Assembly: GCF_900101105.1 (NCBI RefSeq)
Contig: NZ_FNGA01000003.1
Location: 1 to 64,000, forward strand
DNA length: 64,000 nt
DNA from: Maridesulfovibrio ferrireducens
Lineage (GTDB): Bacteria > Desulfobacterota > Desulfovibrionia > Desulfovibrionales > Desulfovibrionaceae
Direction of reading: 5' to 3'
Shown here piece by piece: positions 1 through 7,791 of this stretch. Position numbers and translations under genes: made by a program. Under the pieces are notes generated by a model that did not search any database, was not told the origin of the DNA, and saw only the letters and a list, made by a program, of their open reading frames with translations. Positions within the stretch are counted from its first letter, which is position 1; the number at the start of each line of letters is the position of its first letter.

Positions 1-36
1 AAAAGACCCGTACATGTTAATGTACGGGTCTTTTTG
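1..36. terminator. Terminator hairpin at window edge
   Basis: The stem GACCCGTACAT pairs with ATGTACGGGTC and is followed by a T run. It closely resembles the hairpin that follows the 5S gene at 1720-1756 (ACCCGGTACAT...ATGTACCGGGT). It may therefore end an rRNA operon lying just outside the window; that part is inference. Confidence 0.75.
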
Positions 37-169
37 CGTGCGTCGATTGGGGGGGGGGCGAAGGCGCAAAATGTCGGTAATATATTTTTATGGTATGTTC
101 TTTTATTTGTGATTGAATGTTTTTGAGTGTATAGTTTGCGTGTTTTCAATAGTACTATACAGGGGAGTT

Positions 170-1453
170 ATGGCTAAAAAAATAATTGAGTGCTCTTCTC
201 GGCCTATGAAAGTTCTTATAGTCGAAGATAGCATGACTTTTTCTGGTATTCTTAAAAGATGCATAAAATCTAGTCTGAACGTTGAAAGTTTAGTGTTTGG
301 TGATTACGCTAGTGCTGAAGAATTTCTTAATAATAATGAATGTGAATTTTTTGCAGCCTTGCTGGATATTAACTTACCTGATGCTCCCAACGGAGAGATT
401 GTTGATCTGGTTGTAAGCAAGAATATACCATCTATTGTGTTTACTGGGGAACTTAGTGATGATCTACGTGATATCATGTGGGCCAAACGTATTGTTGACT
501 ATGTACCCAAGGAAAATTTCGGAAACATTGAGCATGTCATAAATTTAGTGGACAGGCTTAGAAAGAATATTAATACCAAGGTTCTTGTCGTAGATGATTC
601 CAGTACTAGCCGAAATCTTTGTCGAGCCTTACTCGATGTCTGCAATTTTCAGGTTATCGAAGCTGTGAACGGGCAAGAGGGCTTGGATTTGATTAATTCT
701 GATAATGAGATTCGTCTCGTCATTGCTGATCATTATATGCCGATAATGGATGGCTTGACTCTTGTAAAAGAGATTCGTCGTAAATTTTCAAAGTCAGCTC
801 TTCCTATAATTGGGTTGTCCGGGGTTGGCGGGGCTACCACTTCAGCTTATTTTTTGAAAGCCGGGGCTAATGATTATATTCATAAACCGTTTCTTGTTGA
901 AGAATTTTACTGCCGAGTCTCTCATAATATTGAAAATTCCGAGTATATCAGCACAATAAAAGAAATGTCTGAGATCGACTATCTTACCGGAATTTGCAAC
1001 AGGCGTTCATTTTTTAAATTTGGTGAAAAGCTTTTTTCTCAGCAGCAGCGCAGCGGGGCTACTATGGTGGCTGCCATGATCGATATTGACGAGTTTAAAA
1101 ATTGTAATGACACTTATGGTCATATTGTCGGGGATGAAGTCATTAAAGATGTTGCTGATTTGTTGGCTAGTCGTTTTCGTAAGGGAGATGTTGTGTCTCG
1201 CTACGGTGGCGATGAATTTTGTTTGTTGTGTGCAGATATGAAGCCTGAGGAAATTAAGCATGTCTTTGACAGTGTTAAGGATGACATCGATAATAAAATC
1301 ATAAAAGTGGGTGAGCATGAAATTTTTGTAACAGTAAGTATCGGTGTTTGCTCCACGATGATGCCTTCTTTAGATGAAATGGTCCTTGTTGCTGACAAGA
1401 TGTTGTATGATGCCAAAGACAGTGGACGTAATCAGGTGTCTTATAGTGATTAA
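170..1453 (+). CDS. REC-REC-GGDEF diguanylate cyclase (PleD-like)
   Basis: Predicted cytoplasmic response regulator that makes cyclic di-GMP from GTP. A first receiver domain (about residues 13-130, starting VLIVEDSM) is followed by a second (about 138-258, VLVVDDSS with the acceptor Asp in VIADHYMP and the KPF loop) and a C-terminal GGDEF domain. The active-site GGDEF is intact at about residues 346-350, and RKGD sits five residues before it, the spacing of the inhibitory I-site. The two-receiver layout is that of PleD. I chose the ATG at 170 because AGGGGAG lies 3-9 nt before it; an upstream in-frame ATG at 113 would add 19 hydrophobic residues with no clear ribosome site. No kinase gene is adjacent. 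It could act as the cyclase output of the Wsp-like cluster at 29.7-38.3 kb, but nothing here proves that. Confidence 0.9.
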   Translation: MAKKIIECSSRPMKVLIVEDSMTFSGILKRCIKSSLNVESLVFGDYASAEEFLNNNECEFFAALLDINLPDAPNGEIVDLVVSKNIPSIVFTGELSDDLRDIMWAKRIVDYVPKENFGNIEHVINLVDRLRKNINTKVLVVDDSSTSRNLCRALLDVCNFQVIEAVNGQEGLDLINSDNEIRLVIADHYMPIMDGLTLVKEIRRKFSKSALPIIGLSGVGGATTSAYFLKAGANDYIHKPFLVEEFYCRVSHNIENSEYISTIKEMSEIDYLTGICNRRSFFKFGEKLFSQQQRSGATMVAAMIDIDEFKNCNDTYGHIVGDEVIKDVADLLASRFRKGDVVSRYGGDEFCLLCADMKPEEIKHVFDSVKDDIDNKIIKVGEHEIFVTVSIGVCSTMMPSLDEMVLVADKMLYDAKDSGRNQVSYSD

Positions 1454-1486
1454 GAGGATTTGTTTTCAAAGAATATTTTATAGTTA

Positions 1487-1515
1487 TTGACAGAGTGCAG
1501 CGCTTTCTATAGTTA
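1487..1515 (+). promoter_or_regulatory. Sigma-70-type promoter for 5S rRNA
   Basis: TTGACA at 1487-1492 is followed by TATAGTTA at 1508-1515, giving a -10 element either 15 nt (TATAGT) or 17 nt (TAGTTA) downstream. It lies about 75 nt before the 5S gene, between the cyclase stop and the 5S start, so the 5S RNA can be transcribed on its own. Confidence 0.5.
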
Positions 1516-1590
1516 TTGCTCTCTTGCTTCAGCAAGATGCGTTCTTTAAGAAAAACACCTTCATGGTGATTACAAATATTTTTGATATTT

Positions 1591-1708
1591 GTCCTTGTGA
1601 CCATTGAGGAGGGGCCACACCCGATCCCTTTCCGAACTCGGAAGTTAAGACCTCCATCGCCGATGATACTGCCAGGTAGCTGGTGGGAAACTAGGTCGTC
1701 GCAAGGAC
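1591..1708 (+). rRNA. rrf: 5S ribosomal RNA
   Basis: About 118 nt with closing stem GTCCTTG/CAAGGAC and the conserved 5S internal sequences CCGAACTCGGAAGTTAAG and GATGATACTG. No 23S or 16S gene precedes it in the window: the upstream neighbour is a protein gene, and it has its own promoter and terminator. It is either a solitary 5S copy or the distal 5S of an rRNA operon interrupted by the cyclase gene. It encodes the RNA of the large-subunit central protuberance. Confidence 0.95.
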
Positions 1709-1719
1709 TTTTTTTTTAG

Positions 1720-1756
1720 AAAAACCCGGTACATATTTTATGTACCGGGTTTTTTG
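1720..1756 (+). terminator. Terminator of 5S rRNA
   Basis: AACCCGGTACAT pairs with ATGTACCGGGTT, followed by TTTTTG. It starts 12 nt after the 5S RNA. Confidence 0.85.
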
Positions 1757-1785
1757 TTGTAAAGTTTTTTCGATTAAGCATTAAA

Positions 1786-1819
1786 AAAGGGTTTCTCATT
1801 TGAAGTGAGAAACCCTTTT
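1786..1819 (-). terminator. Terminator of the TRAP operon
   Basis: AAAAGGGTTTCTCA pairs with TGAGAAACCCTTTT. Read on the minus strand, the stem is followed by a T run. It lies 47 nt beyond the dctM stop; it may also stop read-through from the 5S gene. Confidence 0.8.
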
Positions 1820-1865
1820 GTTTTTATTCTAAGCGGTTAATGAACCGTGCTGCTGGTTTTTGTCT

Positions 1866-3179
1866 TTAATACATAGCTTCCGGCAAAAACAAAATAATTT
1901 GCGGGAAGATAGCGAACAGAATAAGTCCAACTATTATAGCTAGTAGGAATGGAATGGTTCCCTTAAATATTTCTTCAAGAGTAATTGATGGTTCAAACTT
2001 TTGCGCCATTCCGTAAACTACATAGACATTAATTCCAACTGGCGGAGTGATAACTCCTATCTGTGTTACCAGAACGATGATTATTCCGAACCAGATCGGG
2101 TCAAATCCAAGTGCCATTACTACAGGATAAAAAACAGGGATTGTGAGCATTATCAGGGCGAGAGCATCCATGAAACATCCGCCTATGAAATATATGCTAA
2201 GGATCATGGTCATGATGATAAGTGGATGCAGGTCAAACGACGCTGTCCATTCTGCCACATTGAAAGGGATTCTTGAAACAGCTAAAAACTTACCAAATAT
2301 AACAGCTCCGGCTACTAGCAGAAGAACCATGCAGGATGTTCGTAGTGTTTCGTGAAGAGAATTCACAAAAGCCTGCCATGTCAGCTGTCGTTTGATGATT
2401 CCAAGAGCGAGGATACCAAGAACACCGACTGCGGCAGATTCGTTCGGAGTGAAAAATCCATAAAACATGCCGCCGATTACCAACCCGAATATTGCGAAAG
2501 TGTCAGCAAGTCCGACAAGTGAGCGCATCTTCTCAACAAAAGTGAATGTTTCACCTTTAGGGCCGAGATCAGGATTTTTGTGACACTGAATAGCTATTGC
2601 GATAATAAAAAGTACGGTAAGAACAAATGATGGAATTATTCCTGCCATGAACAGCGCGCCGATAGATTGCTCGGTCAGAACACCGTAAACGATAAGAACT
2701 ACACTAGGCGGCATTATCATTCCAAGTCCTCCGCCTGATGCTACTGAGCCAGCTGCGAGGGAATTTGCATATCCATATCGTTTCATTTCAGGGATACCAA
2801 CAGTCGCCATTGTAGCCGCTGTGGCCGGACTTGAGCCGCAGACAGCTCCGAAGGCAGTACATGCGGCCACTGTTGCCATTGCTAATCCGCCCTGAATATT
2901 TCCGAGGAAATGGTAAGCTGCCCGGTAGAGCTTGCGGCTTATGCCGCTATTGAAAGCAAGCTGCCCCATTAAAATAAAAAGAGGAATTGTAGCTAGACTG
3001 TATGAAGAAAATGAGTCGTAAAAGCTTCTGGATAATAAATTCAATCCTCCTTTCATAGATATGAGGATTGAAAATCCGCTAAAACCCACGAGTGTCATTA
3101 CATAGGCAACTGGCATGCGGGTTAGAAAAAGTGCCAGCATTACTAGAACTCCGATGATTCCGGCAGTACTCGGTTCCAT
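1866..3179 (-). CDS. dctM: TRAP transporter large permease, DctM family
   Basis: The 437-residue inner-membrane protein is the ion-coupled translocation subunit of a TRAP transporter. It is hydrophobic throughout, with about 12 predicted membrane spans, and has the family's usual length and typical stretches such as ATIPLFILMGQLAF near residue 65 and GLGMIMPPSVVLIVYG near residue 150. It works with the small permease encoded one base upstream (dctQ stop at 3181) and the periplasmic binding protein encoded before that. The substrate is probably an organic acid, as for most of the family, but cannot be read from this sequence. The ATG at 3179 overlaps the end of the dctQ coding context, indicating translational coupling. 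Confidence 0.93.
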   Translation of the reverse strand: MEPSTAGIIGVLVMLALFLTRMPVAYVMTLVGFSGFSILISMKGGLNLLSRSFYDSFSSYSLATIPLFILMGQLAFNSGISRKLYRAAYHFLGNIQGGLAMATVAACTAFGAVCGSSPATAATMATVGIPEMKRYGYANSLAAGSVASGGGLGMIMPPSVVLIVYGVLTEQSIGALFMAGIIPSFVLTVLFIIAIAIQCHKNPDLGPKGETFTFVEKMRSLVGLADTFAIFGLVIGGMFYGFFTPNESAAVGVLGILALGIIKRQLTWQAFVNSLHETLRTSCMVLLLVAGAVIFGKFLAVSRIPFNVAEWTASFDLHPLIIMTMILSIYFIGGCFMDALALIMLTIPVFYPVVMALGFDPIWFGIIIVLVTQIGVITPPVGINVYVVYGMAQKFEPSITLEEIFKGTIPFLLAIIVGLILFAIFPQIILFLPEAMY

Positions 3180-3180
3180 A

Positions 3181-3669
3181 TTACTTTTCCCCCAGAAGAT
3201 GTTCGGCTACTTCTTTAAGTAGAGTCAGAGTGAAGCAGGCAAATCCGAACGAGAGCGCGTAGATTATCATATAGGTGGGCAATTCCAGAGTCATGGTAAC
3301 TTCACCCGCGGCTTTTAGGCTTTGAGCGTAAAGAACCAGTCTCCACGTAACCACTCCGAAAAGTATAGCGCTTGTAATATTGGTTCCACAGCGAATATTA
3401 TGGCGGAGTTTTTTATTAAATTTGCTGACTAAGAATTCCACACCGATATTACTTTTCTGCGAATGGGTGTATCCCAGAGCAAGGCCGATGGTTAACACCG
3501 CTAACACCGCAACGATTTCTTCAACCCCGAAAATAGGAGAGCCAAATGCTCCACGGGATATAATGTCTGCCCCCGTCAGCAGTGCCATGCTGATAAGGCA
3601 AAAGGCTGCAATATTTTTCAGTACGCCCTCAAGCTTGTTAACAAAGGTTGAAATTTTTAATTCGCTCAC
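3181..3669 (-). CDS. dctQ: TRAP transporter small permease, DctQ family
   Basis: A 162-residue membrane protein with four predicted spans, the standard size and topology of DctQ, which partners DctM. It begins with GTG at 3669, preceded by GGAG at a normal distance. A strong hairpin at 3719-3763 separates it from the dctP gene upstream. Partial termination there would make more binding protein than permease, as is usual in such operons. Confidence 0.9.
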   Translation of the reverse strand: MSELKISTFVNKLEGVLKNIAAFCLISMALLTGADIISRGAFGSPIFGVEEIVAVLAVLTIGLALGYTHSQKSNIGVEFLVSKFNKKLRHNIRCGTNITSAILFGVVTWRLVLYAQSLKAAGEVTMTLELPTYMIIYALSFGFACFTLTLLKEVAEHLLGEK

Positions 3670-3718
3670 AGGTTTCTCCGTTATAAACGTGGAAGGCTTT
3701 ATGTTCTTTATTCTGTAA

Positions 3719-3763
3719 AAAAGTTCAAGACCTCACATTAATGGTGTGCGGTCTTGAACTTTT
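3719..3763 (-). terminator. Intercistronic terminator/attenuator between dctP and dctQ
   Basis: AAAAGTTCAAGACC pairs perfectly with GGTCTTGAACTTTT around a 17-nt loop. On the minus strand it is followed by T residues. It lies in the 134-nt gap between the dctP stop and the dctQ start, so it probably reduces permease expression relative to the binding protein. Confidence 0.75.
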
Positions 3764-3803
3764 ATTTCTTTAAAATAATATAACTTTCTTATATGAGAAT
3801 GCT

Positions 3804-4820
3804 TTATTTGCTATTGCATTTTGCGAGTGAACTTACTGTGAAATCGAGGATTTCTTTTCCCTTCAGTCCCTTGCTGTCAGTCTTTTTGATGTATTCTGTC
3901 ATCATTGGGGAAGCTTTTTCTTTCCAAATATTGCCTTCAGATTCGCTCATAGTGATGAACTTTCCGCCTTTAGAAACAAAGAATTCTTTACCGGCTGCAT
4001 CACTTTCATCCCAAGCCTGACCATGTTTAACAGCCCATTCTTTGTTGATCTCAGTGATAATTTGCTGAAGGTCAGTTGGGATTGAGTTCCATTTGCTTTT
4101 GTTCATAACAACAAAAAAGGTTGTAGTGTATGCAACAGGGAAATCAAGTGTGCAATAATCAACGACTTCTGCCATTTTCCACCCTTTATTGCTTTCCATC
4201 GGATACATCCCGCCGCTTACAACGCCTTTACGAATGGCCTGATAAGAGTCCGGCATGGACATCGCGACAGGTGCGCCGCCGAGAGTTTTGATTAATTTTC
4301 CAGAGTTGCCTGTGCCGCGTAATTTTAATCCATTTATATCTTCTAAAGTCTTTACTTGGTTTTTTGCAGTGAAAAGCAGTCCGGGGCCATGTGCATGGAA
4401 GTACATGGGGGCAACATCGTCAAATTCTTTTGGTGTAAATTTTTCGAATACTTCGTTGGCGACTTTTGTTGCTGCCGCGCCGGATTTATAACCTAATGGA
4501 AGATCAACGGCAGCCATTGCGGGGAAACGTCCGCGTGAATATGCGAGAGCTGAAAGCCCGATGTCGGAGATGCCTTCAACAACACCATCATAACACTGCT
4601 TCGCTTTGGTGAGAGTTCCACCCGGGAAGTAAGAGACTCGAACTTGGCCGTCTGTACGTTTTTCAACTTCATCACACCATGCCTGAGCAAGTTTCGACTG
4701 AACGTGGGTAGGCGGGAAAAAATTCGAGTAGGTGAGGGTGATGGTTTCTGCATTCGCTGATAGCGGCAGTGCGGAAAAGCCGATGACTAAGGCTATGATC
4801 GAAAAGAGTATTTTTTTCAT
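3804..4820 (-). CDS. dctP: TRAP transporter solute-binding protein, DctP family
   Basis: Periplasmic ligand-binding subunit of the TRAP system, 338 residues from the ATG at 4820. An upstream in-frame start would put 20 extra residues before a clear signal peptide (MKKILFSIIALVIGFSAL, likely cleaved after SANA), and GGAG precedes the ATG at 4820, so that start is preferred. The mature protein opens with ITLTYSNFFPPTH, typical of DctP, and contains GLKLRGTGNSG, where the family's conserved carboxylate-binding Arg lies. The gene follows tetR by 40 nt in the same direction. The ligand is unknown. Confidence 0.93.
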   Translation of the reverse strand: MKKILFSIIALVIGFSALPLSANAETITLTYSNFFPPTHVQSKLAQAWCDEVEKRTDGQVRVSYFPGGTLTKAKQCYDGVVEGISDIGLSALAYSRGRFPAMAAVDLPLGYKSGAAATKVANEVFEKFTPKEFDDVAPMYFHAHGPGLLFTAKNQVKTLEDINGLKLRGTGNSGKLIKTLGGAPVAMSMPDSYQAIRKGVVSGGMYPMESNKGWKMAEVVDYCTLDFPVAYTTTFFVVMNKSKWNSIPTDLQQIITEINKEWAVKHGQAWDESDAAGKEFFVSKGGKFITMSESEGNIWKEKASPMMTEYIKKTDSKGLKGKEILDFTVSSLAKCNSK

Positions 4821-4860
4821 GATTTCTCCATGAAGAGCGGTTGTCTTTAAATTTAAGCTG

Positions 4861-5454
4861 CTAATTTTTTTTAAGTCCATTTGCTAAAGCAAGAGTAACA
4901 GCTGCCTCGCGAACATCTTTCAAATTTACAATTCCGGTTTCAAGAGCATTCTGAACCATGAAGCCCTCAAAAAGAACGGTGTTGAATGCACCTAATTTTT
5001 CAGGCGGGTAGTCTGTTTCAATGAATTTTCCGACCAAGTTCGCAAAAACTGTTTCAGATAATCGATATTGACTGAGGCCTAAATCATCACGTAATTCCGG
5101 GATGCGTGAGGCATAGACTGTAAATTCGAGAAAAACTTTTGCCCAATTATAATCGCGTACAATTATTTCCAAAAAATCCCAGATAATGTGCATGACTTCT
5201 TCAAGACTTTGAGCTTCATCCAGCCGGTTATCTCTTGAGCTTCGATATGCTGCGAGTTTGTTTTCAACTATTTCTAAGAACAGTTTATCCTTGCTCACCC
5301 AGTGCCGGTAAAAGCTTCCTTTTGAATAGCCTGCATGAGTTGTAATTTCGGCTACAGTTGTTGCTATGAATCCTTTTAATCCGAAAAGTTCTTCGGCAGA
5401 ATCCATTAATTCTTTTTTGGTTTGTTTAGATTTTTCTTGTTGTTTTCTAGCCAT
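4861..5454 (-). CDS. TetR/AcrR family repressor of the TRAP operon
   Basis: A 197-residue DNA-binding regulator. The N-terminal helix-turn-helix is seen at about residues 30-58 (TTVAEITTHAGYSKGSFYRH), followed by a divergent ligand-binding helical domain. I prefer the ATG at 5454 (MARKQQEK) because GGAG lies just upstream; the longer form from 5511 would run through the palindromic operator. It is the first gene of tetR-dctPQM, so it most likely controls uptake of its own inducer and its own synthesis. Confidence 0.85.
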   Translation of the reverse strand: MARKQQEKSKQTKKELMDSAEELFGLKGFIATTVAEITTHAGYSKGSFYRHWVSKDKLFLEIVENKLAAYRSSRDNRLDEAQSLEEVMHIIWDFLEIIVRDYNWAKVFLEFTVYASRIPELRDDLGLSQYRLSETVFANLVGKFIETDYPPEKLGAFNTVLFEGFMVQNALETGIVNLKDVREAAVTLALANGLKKN

Positions 5455-5488
5455 TTGGCTTTCTCCACAAACATTGTTGCGGCCGATG

Positions 5489-5511
5489 GTCACAAAATGA
5501 CCGTTGGTCAT
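5489..5511. promoter_or_regulatory. Candidate TetR operator
   Basis: Three alternating half-sites are visible: GGTCA-N5-TGACC-N3-GGTCA. The right-hand pair forms the palindrome ATGACC-GTT-GGTCAT at 5497-5511. It lies 35 nt upstream of the tetR start, where an autoregulatory operator is expected. Confidence 0.6.
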
Positions 5512-5699
5512 GTTTTACGAGGTATAGCTTTGAGGTACAAAGCTGTCAAGGGTATTCGTCAGAGTTCTCTGGTGTACTATTGTGGTTGATAATGAGTTAC
5601 TTATCTATTGACTTGTCAGTTAAACGCAGTTCGTTTCTTTTTAATTATTCTGTTATGTTTGATTTCATATATTAGCGATAAAAATGAGGTTCAAATTAA

Positions 5700-7061
5700 A
5701 TGAGATTTGTTTGGTTGAGTGTTGTGCTATTTGTTATGTGTCTGGCTCCTTTTTCGCTTTCAGCGCATCCGCTTGGCGAGGTTGTGCAAGAGACTACTAT
5801 TCAGAATGAAGGGACACGTATTTTAATCATTTATAGAACGGCTATTGGACCATCCATAACAGCAACGCTTGTTCCTGATTCTGATCGTGATGGTAAAGTT
5901 ACTTCTTCGGAAGAAGCTGAGCTGGCGCGGGCAATTCATAAAATTCTGTATCCGAATATAGAAGTTATTTTAGACGGTAAGCCTGTTGTTATGGATCTTT
6001 ATTATGACTCCGTAGCACCAGCGACCGGAGGATATAATAATGGTTTGCGAGCAAATATGATTTATTCCGTTGCGATTGAGGATAATTCAGAGAGTCATGA
6101 ACTAAAAGTTTCAGATAATAATTTTAAGGCCGGAGAGCTTAAATGGCTGAAGTGGTTTGTTCAGGCAGATCCGAGTGTCAGCAAAGTTGCTACCTCCGCT
6201 AATTCTAGAACTTTGAACTTTATTTTTACAAGTGTTGCAACAGGCGATGAGAGATCTAAATCTATTCTGAATTCCGGCAATAATCCTGGTTCAGATAAGG
6301 GGCTTGCGCCGGAACCGAAGGAAGATTCAAGTCAGGCTGCTTTGCGGGAATATCTTTCAAGAGAAAATTTAGGAACCGGAGCGGCTTTGTTTGCTCTCGG
6401 ACTGGCATTCGTTTTAGGAATGGGTCACGCTTTAAGTCCCGGACATGGTAAGGCTATGGTTGCGGCCTATTTGATCGGTCGTAGTGGCAAAATTAAAGAT
6501 GCTTTTACTCTGGGCATAATTGTTACCATTACCCATGTCGCCAGTGTTATCGTGCTAGGATTGATAGCTTTATTACTATCAAGGTATTTTTTGCCGGGTG
6601 ATCTGTATCCTTGGCTAGGAGCTTTTTCAGGAGGTCTGGTTTTTTTGGTGGGTTATCTGATGCTTGCGAAACGAGCTTTGCATGGACATCATCACCATCA
6701 TGATCATGAGTCGAAAGAGGGAAGTGAATCGTTATCGTGGTGGTCCATGTTAAGCCTTGGAATTGCGGGAGGTATGGTTCCTTGTCCTACTGCTCTTGTT
6801 GTATTGCTTGCGGCGGTTGCATTGGGGCGTATTGCCTTCGGGCTTATGTTGATCTCGGCATTTAGTCTCGGTCTTGCTGCCGTACTTATTTTTATCGGAA
6901 TTTTAACGGTTAAGGCTTCAAAATTATCTGAGAAGTTCGCAGGTTCACGCCGATGGATTGAAAATTTGCCAGTTGTAAGTGCAGGGCTCGTTATGGTTGC
7001 AGGAATAGCAATTGCTCTGAATGCTCTACACGCCGGCGGAATTTTGAAATTTTTCCCATAA
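5700..7061 (+). CDS. NicO/RcnA-type nickel-cobalt exporter with periplasmic EF-hand-like domain
   Basis: A 453-residue membrane protein. A signal peptide (about 1-22) leads to an extracytoplasmic domain of about 180 residues with a calcium-binding-like loop (PDSDRDGKVTSSEE near residue 60). A NicO domain with about six spans follows from about residue 225. It has the family motif HALSPGHGK (near 245), a histidine-rich loop HGHHHHHDHE (near 327) and GGMVPCPTA. NicO proteins move Ni or Co across the inner membrane; those with a His-rich loop are mainly exporters. The ATG at 5700 follows GAGGT at a normal distance. It stands alone between divergent and convergent neighbours. Which metal it carries cannot be told from the sequence. 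Confidence 0.85.
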   Translation: MRFVWLSVVLFVMCLAPFSLSAHPLGEVVQETTIQNEGTRILIIYRTAIGPSITATLVPDSDRDGKVTSSEEAELARAIHKILYPNIEVILDGKPVVMDLYYDSVAPATGGYNNGLRANMIYSVAIEDNSESHELKVSDNNFKAGELKWLKWFVQADPSVSKVATSANSRTLNFIFTSVATGDERSKSILNSGNNPGSDKGLAPEPKEDSSQAALREYLSRENLGTGAALFALGLAFVLGMGHALSPGHGKAMVAAYLIGRSGKIKDAFTLGIIVTITHVASVIVLGLIALLLSRYFLPGDLYPWLGAFSGGLVFLVGYLMLAKRALHGHHHHHDHESKEGSESLSWWSMLSLGIAGGMVPCPTALVVLLAAVALGRIAFGLMLISAFSLGLAAVLIFIGILTVKASKLSEKFAGSRRWIENLPVVSAGLVMVAGIAIALNALHAGGILKFFP

Positions 7062-7088
7062 TATTTATTGTGTAATTTCGCATAAAAT

Positions 7089-7123
7089 AAACCGGGCTGT
7101 CTTTTTAAAAGCAAGCCCGGTTT
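7089..7123. terminator. Bidirectional terminator between converging genes
   Basis: AAACCGGGCT pairs with AGCCCGGTTT around a 15-nt loop. It lies between the NicO gene (plus) and the four-gene operon (minus) and could serve both. Confidence 0.7.
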
Positions 7124-7146
7124 ATAATCATAAATATCAGAATCAG

Positions 7147-7779
7147 CTATTTTTTCTTAGCGTTGCGTTCCCAGTGTTTCAGCACTGTATCGATTGTTCT
7201 GAGTCTGGAAATTTTTCTGGAGATGTCGATCAGGGCAAGTTTTATGAGCCGATCCTTATCAGGATGCATGTATTCACCTGTAAGATTCATTGCATATGAA
7301 ACCGGGGGATCATTTTCAACTCCGAGAAAATCTCCATTGATATCGACAAGAGCTGTGTACTGCTCGTAATCTTCATCAAAGGTGATAGAAATTTCTGAAA
7401 GCCCGATAACTACGTAATCAACCGCGTTATCCCGTGCAATGGCGATAATTTCATCTTCTGTTACGGTTTGTTGTTGCGTGGCGTAGGATCTTTTGCATGA
7501 ATCTAAAAGAAATCCCGTGATCATTCTGTCCCTGTGGGTTTCAAATCCAGCTTCATTAAATTCTTGTTGCAGGGATTTATTCAGGTTTCGAATGAGATTA
7601 TCGCATTCTTGGAGTGAAAGATTTTCATTTTTTATTCTAGGCACCAAGGAAAAAACAATAGTCGGTTTGCCGGATTTTTCATAAACCTTGAAGCCGTCCT
7701 GTCCGCTAAAAGCGCATGATGCAGTGAATAGCAGCAGTATGAAAGTAATGTTGAATATGACAAAGCGTGTTTTTTTCAT
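7147..7779 (-). CDS. Exported protein of unknown function, possible CsgG/LpoB-like fold
   Basis: A 210-residue protein with an N-terminal export signal ending near FTASC; Cys21 could be a lipidation site, although Thr at -3 is not the usual Leu. I do not recognise a named family. The order of elements (an opening strand TIVFSLVPRI, an amphipathic helix before GFETHRDRMITGFL, then AIARDNAVDYVVIGLSEIS and a final long helix) resembles the CsgG/LpoB/TolB-N type of periplasmic domain; this is inference from pattern, not alignment. It is the last gene of a tight four-gene operon (12 nt after the previous stop), all of whose products carry export signals. Confidence 0.7.
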   Translation of the reverse strand: MKKTRFVIFNITFILLLFTASCAFSGQDGFKVYEKSGKPTIVFSLVPRIKNENLSLQECDNLIRNLNKSLQQEFNEAGFETHRDRMITGFLLDSCKRSYATQQQTVTEDEIIAIARDNAVDYVVIGLSEISITFDEDYEQYTALVDINGDFLGVENDPPVSYAMNLTGEYMHPDKDRLIKLALIDISRKISRLRTIDTVLKHWERNAKKK

Positions 7780-7791
7780 AAAAGATGTTCC

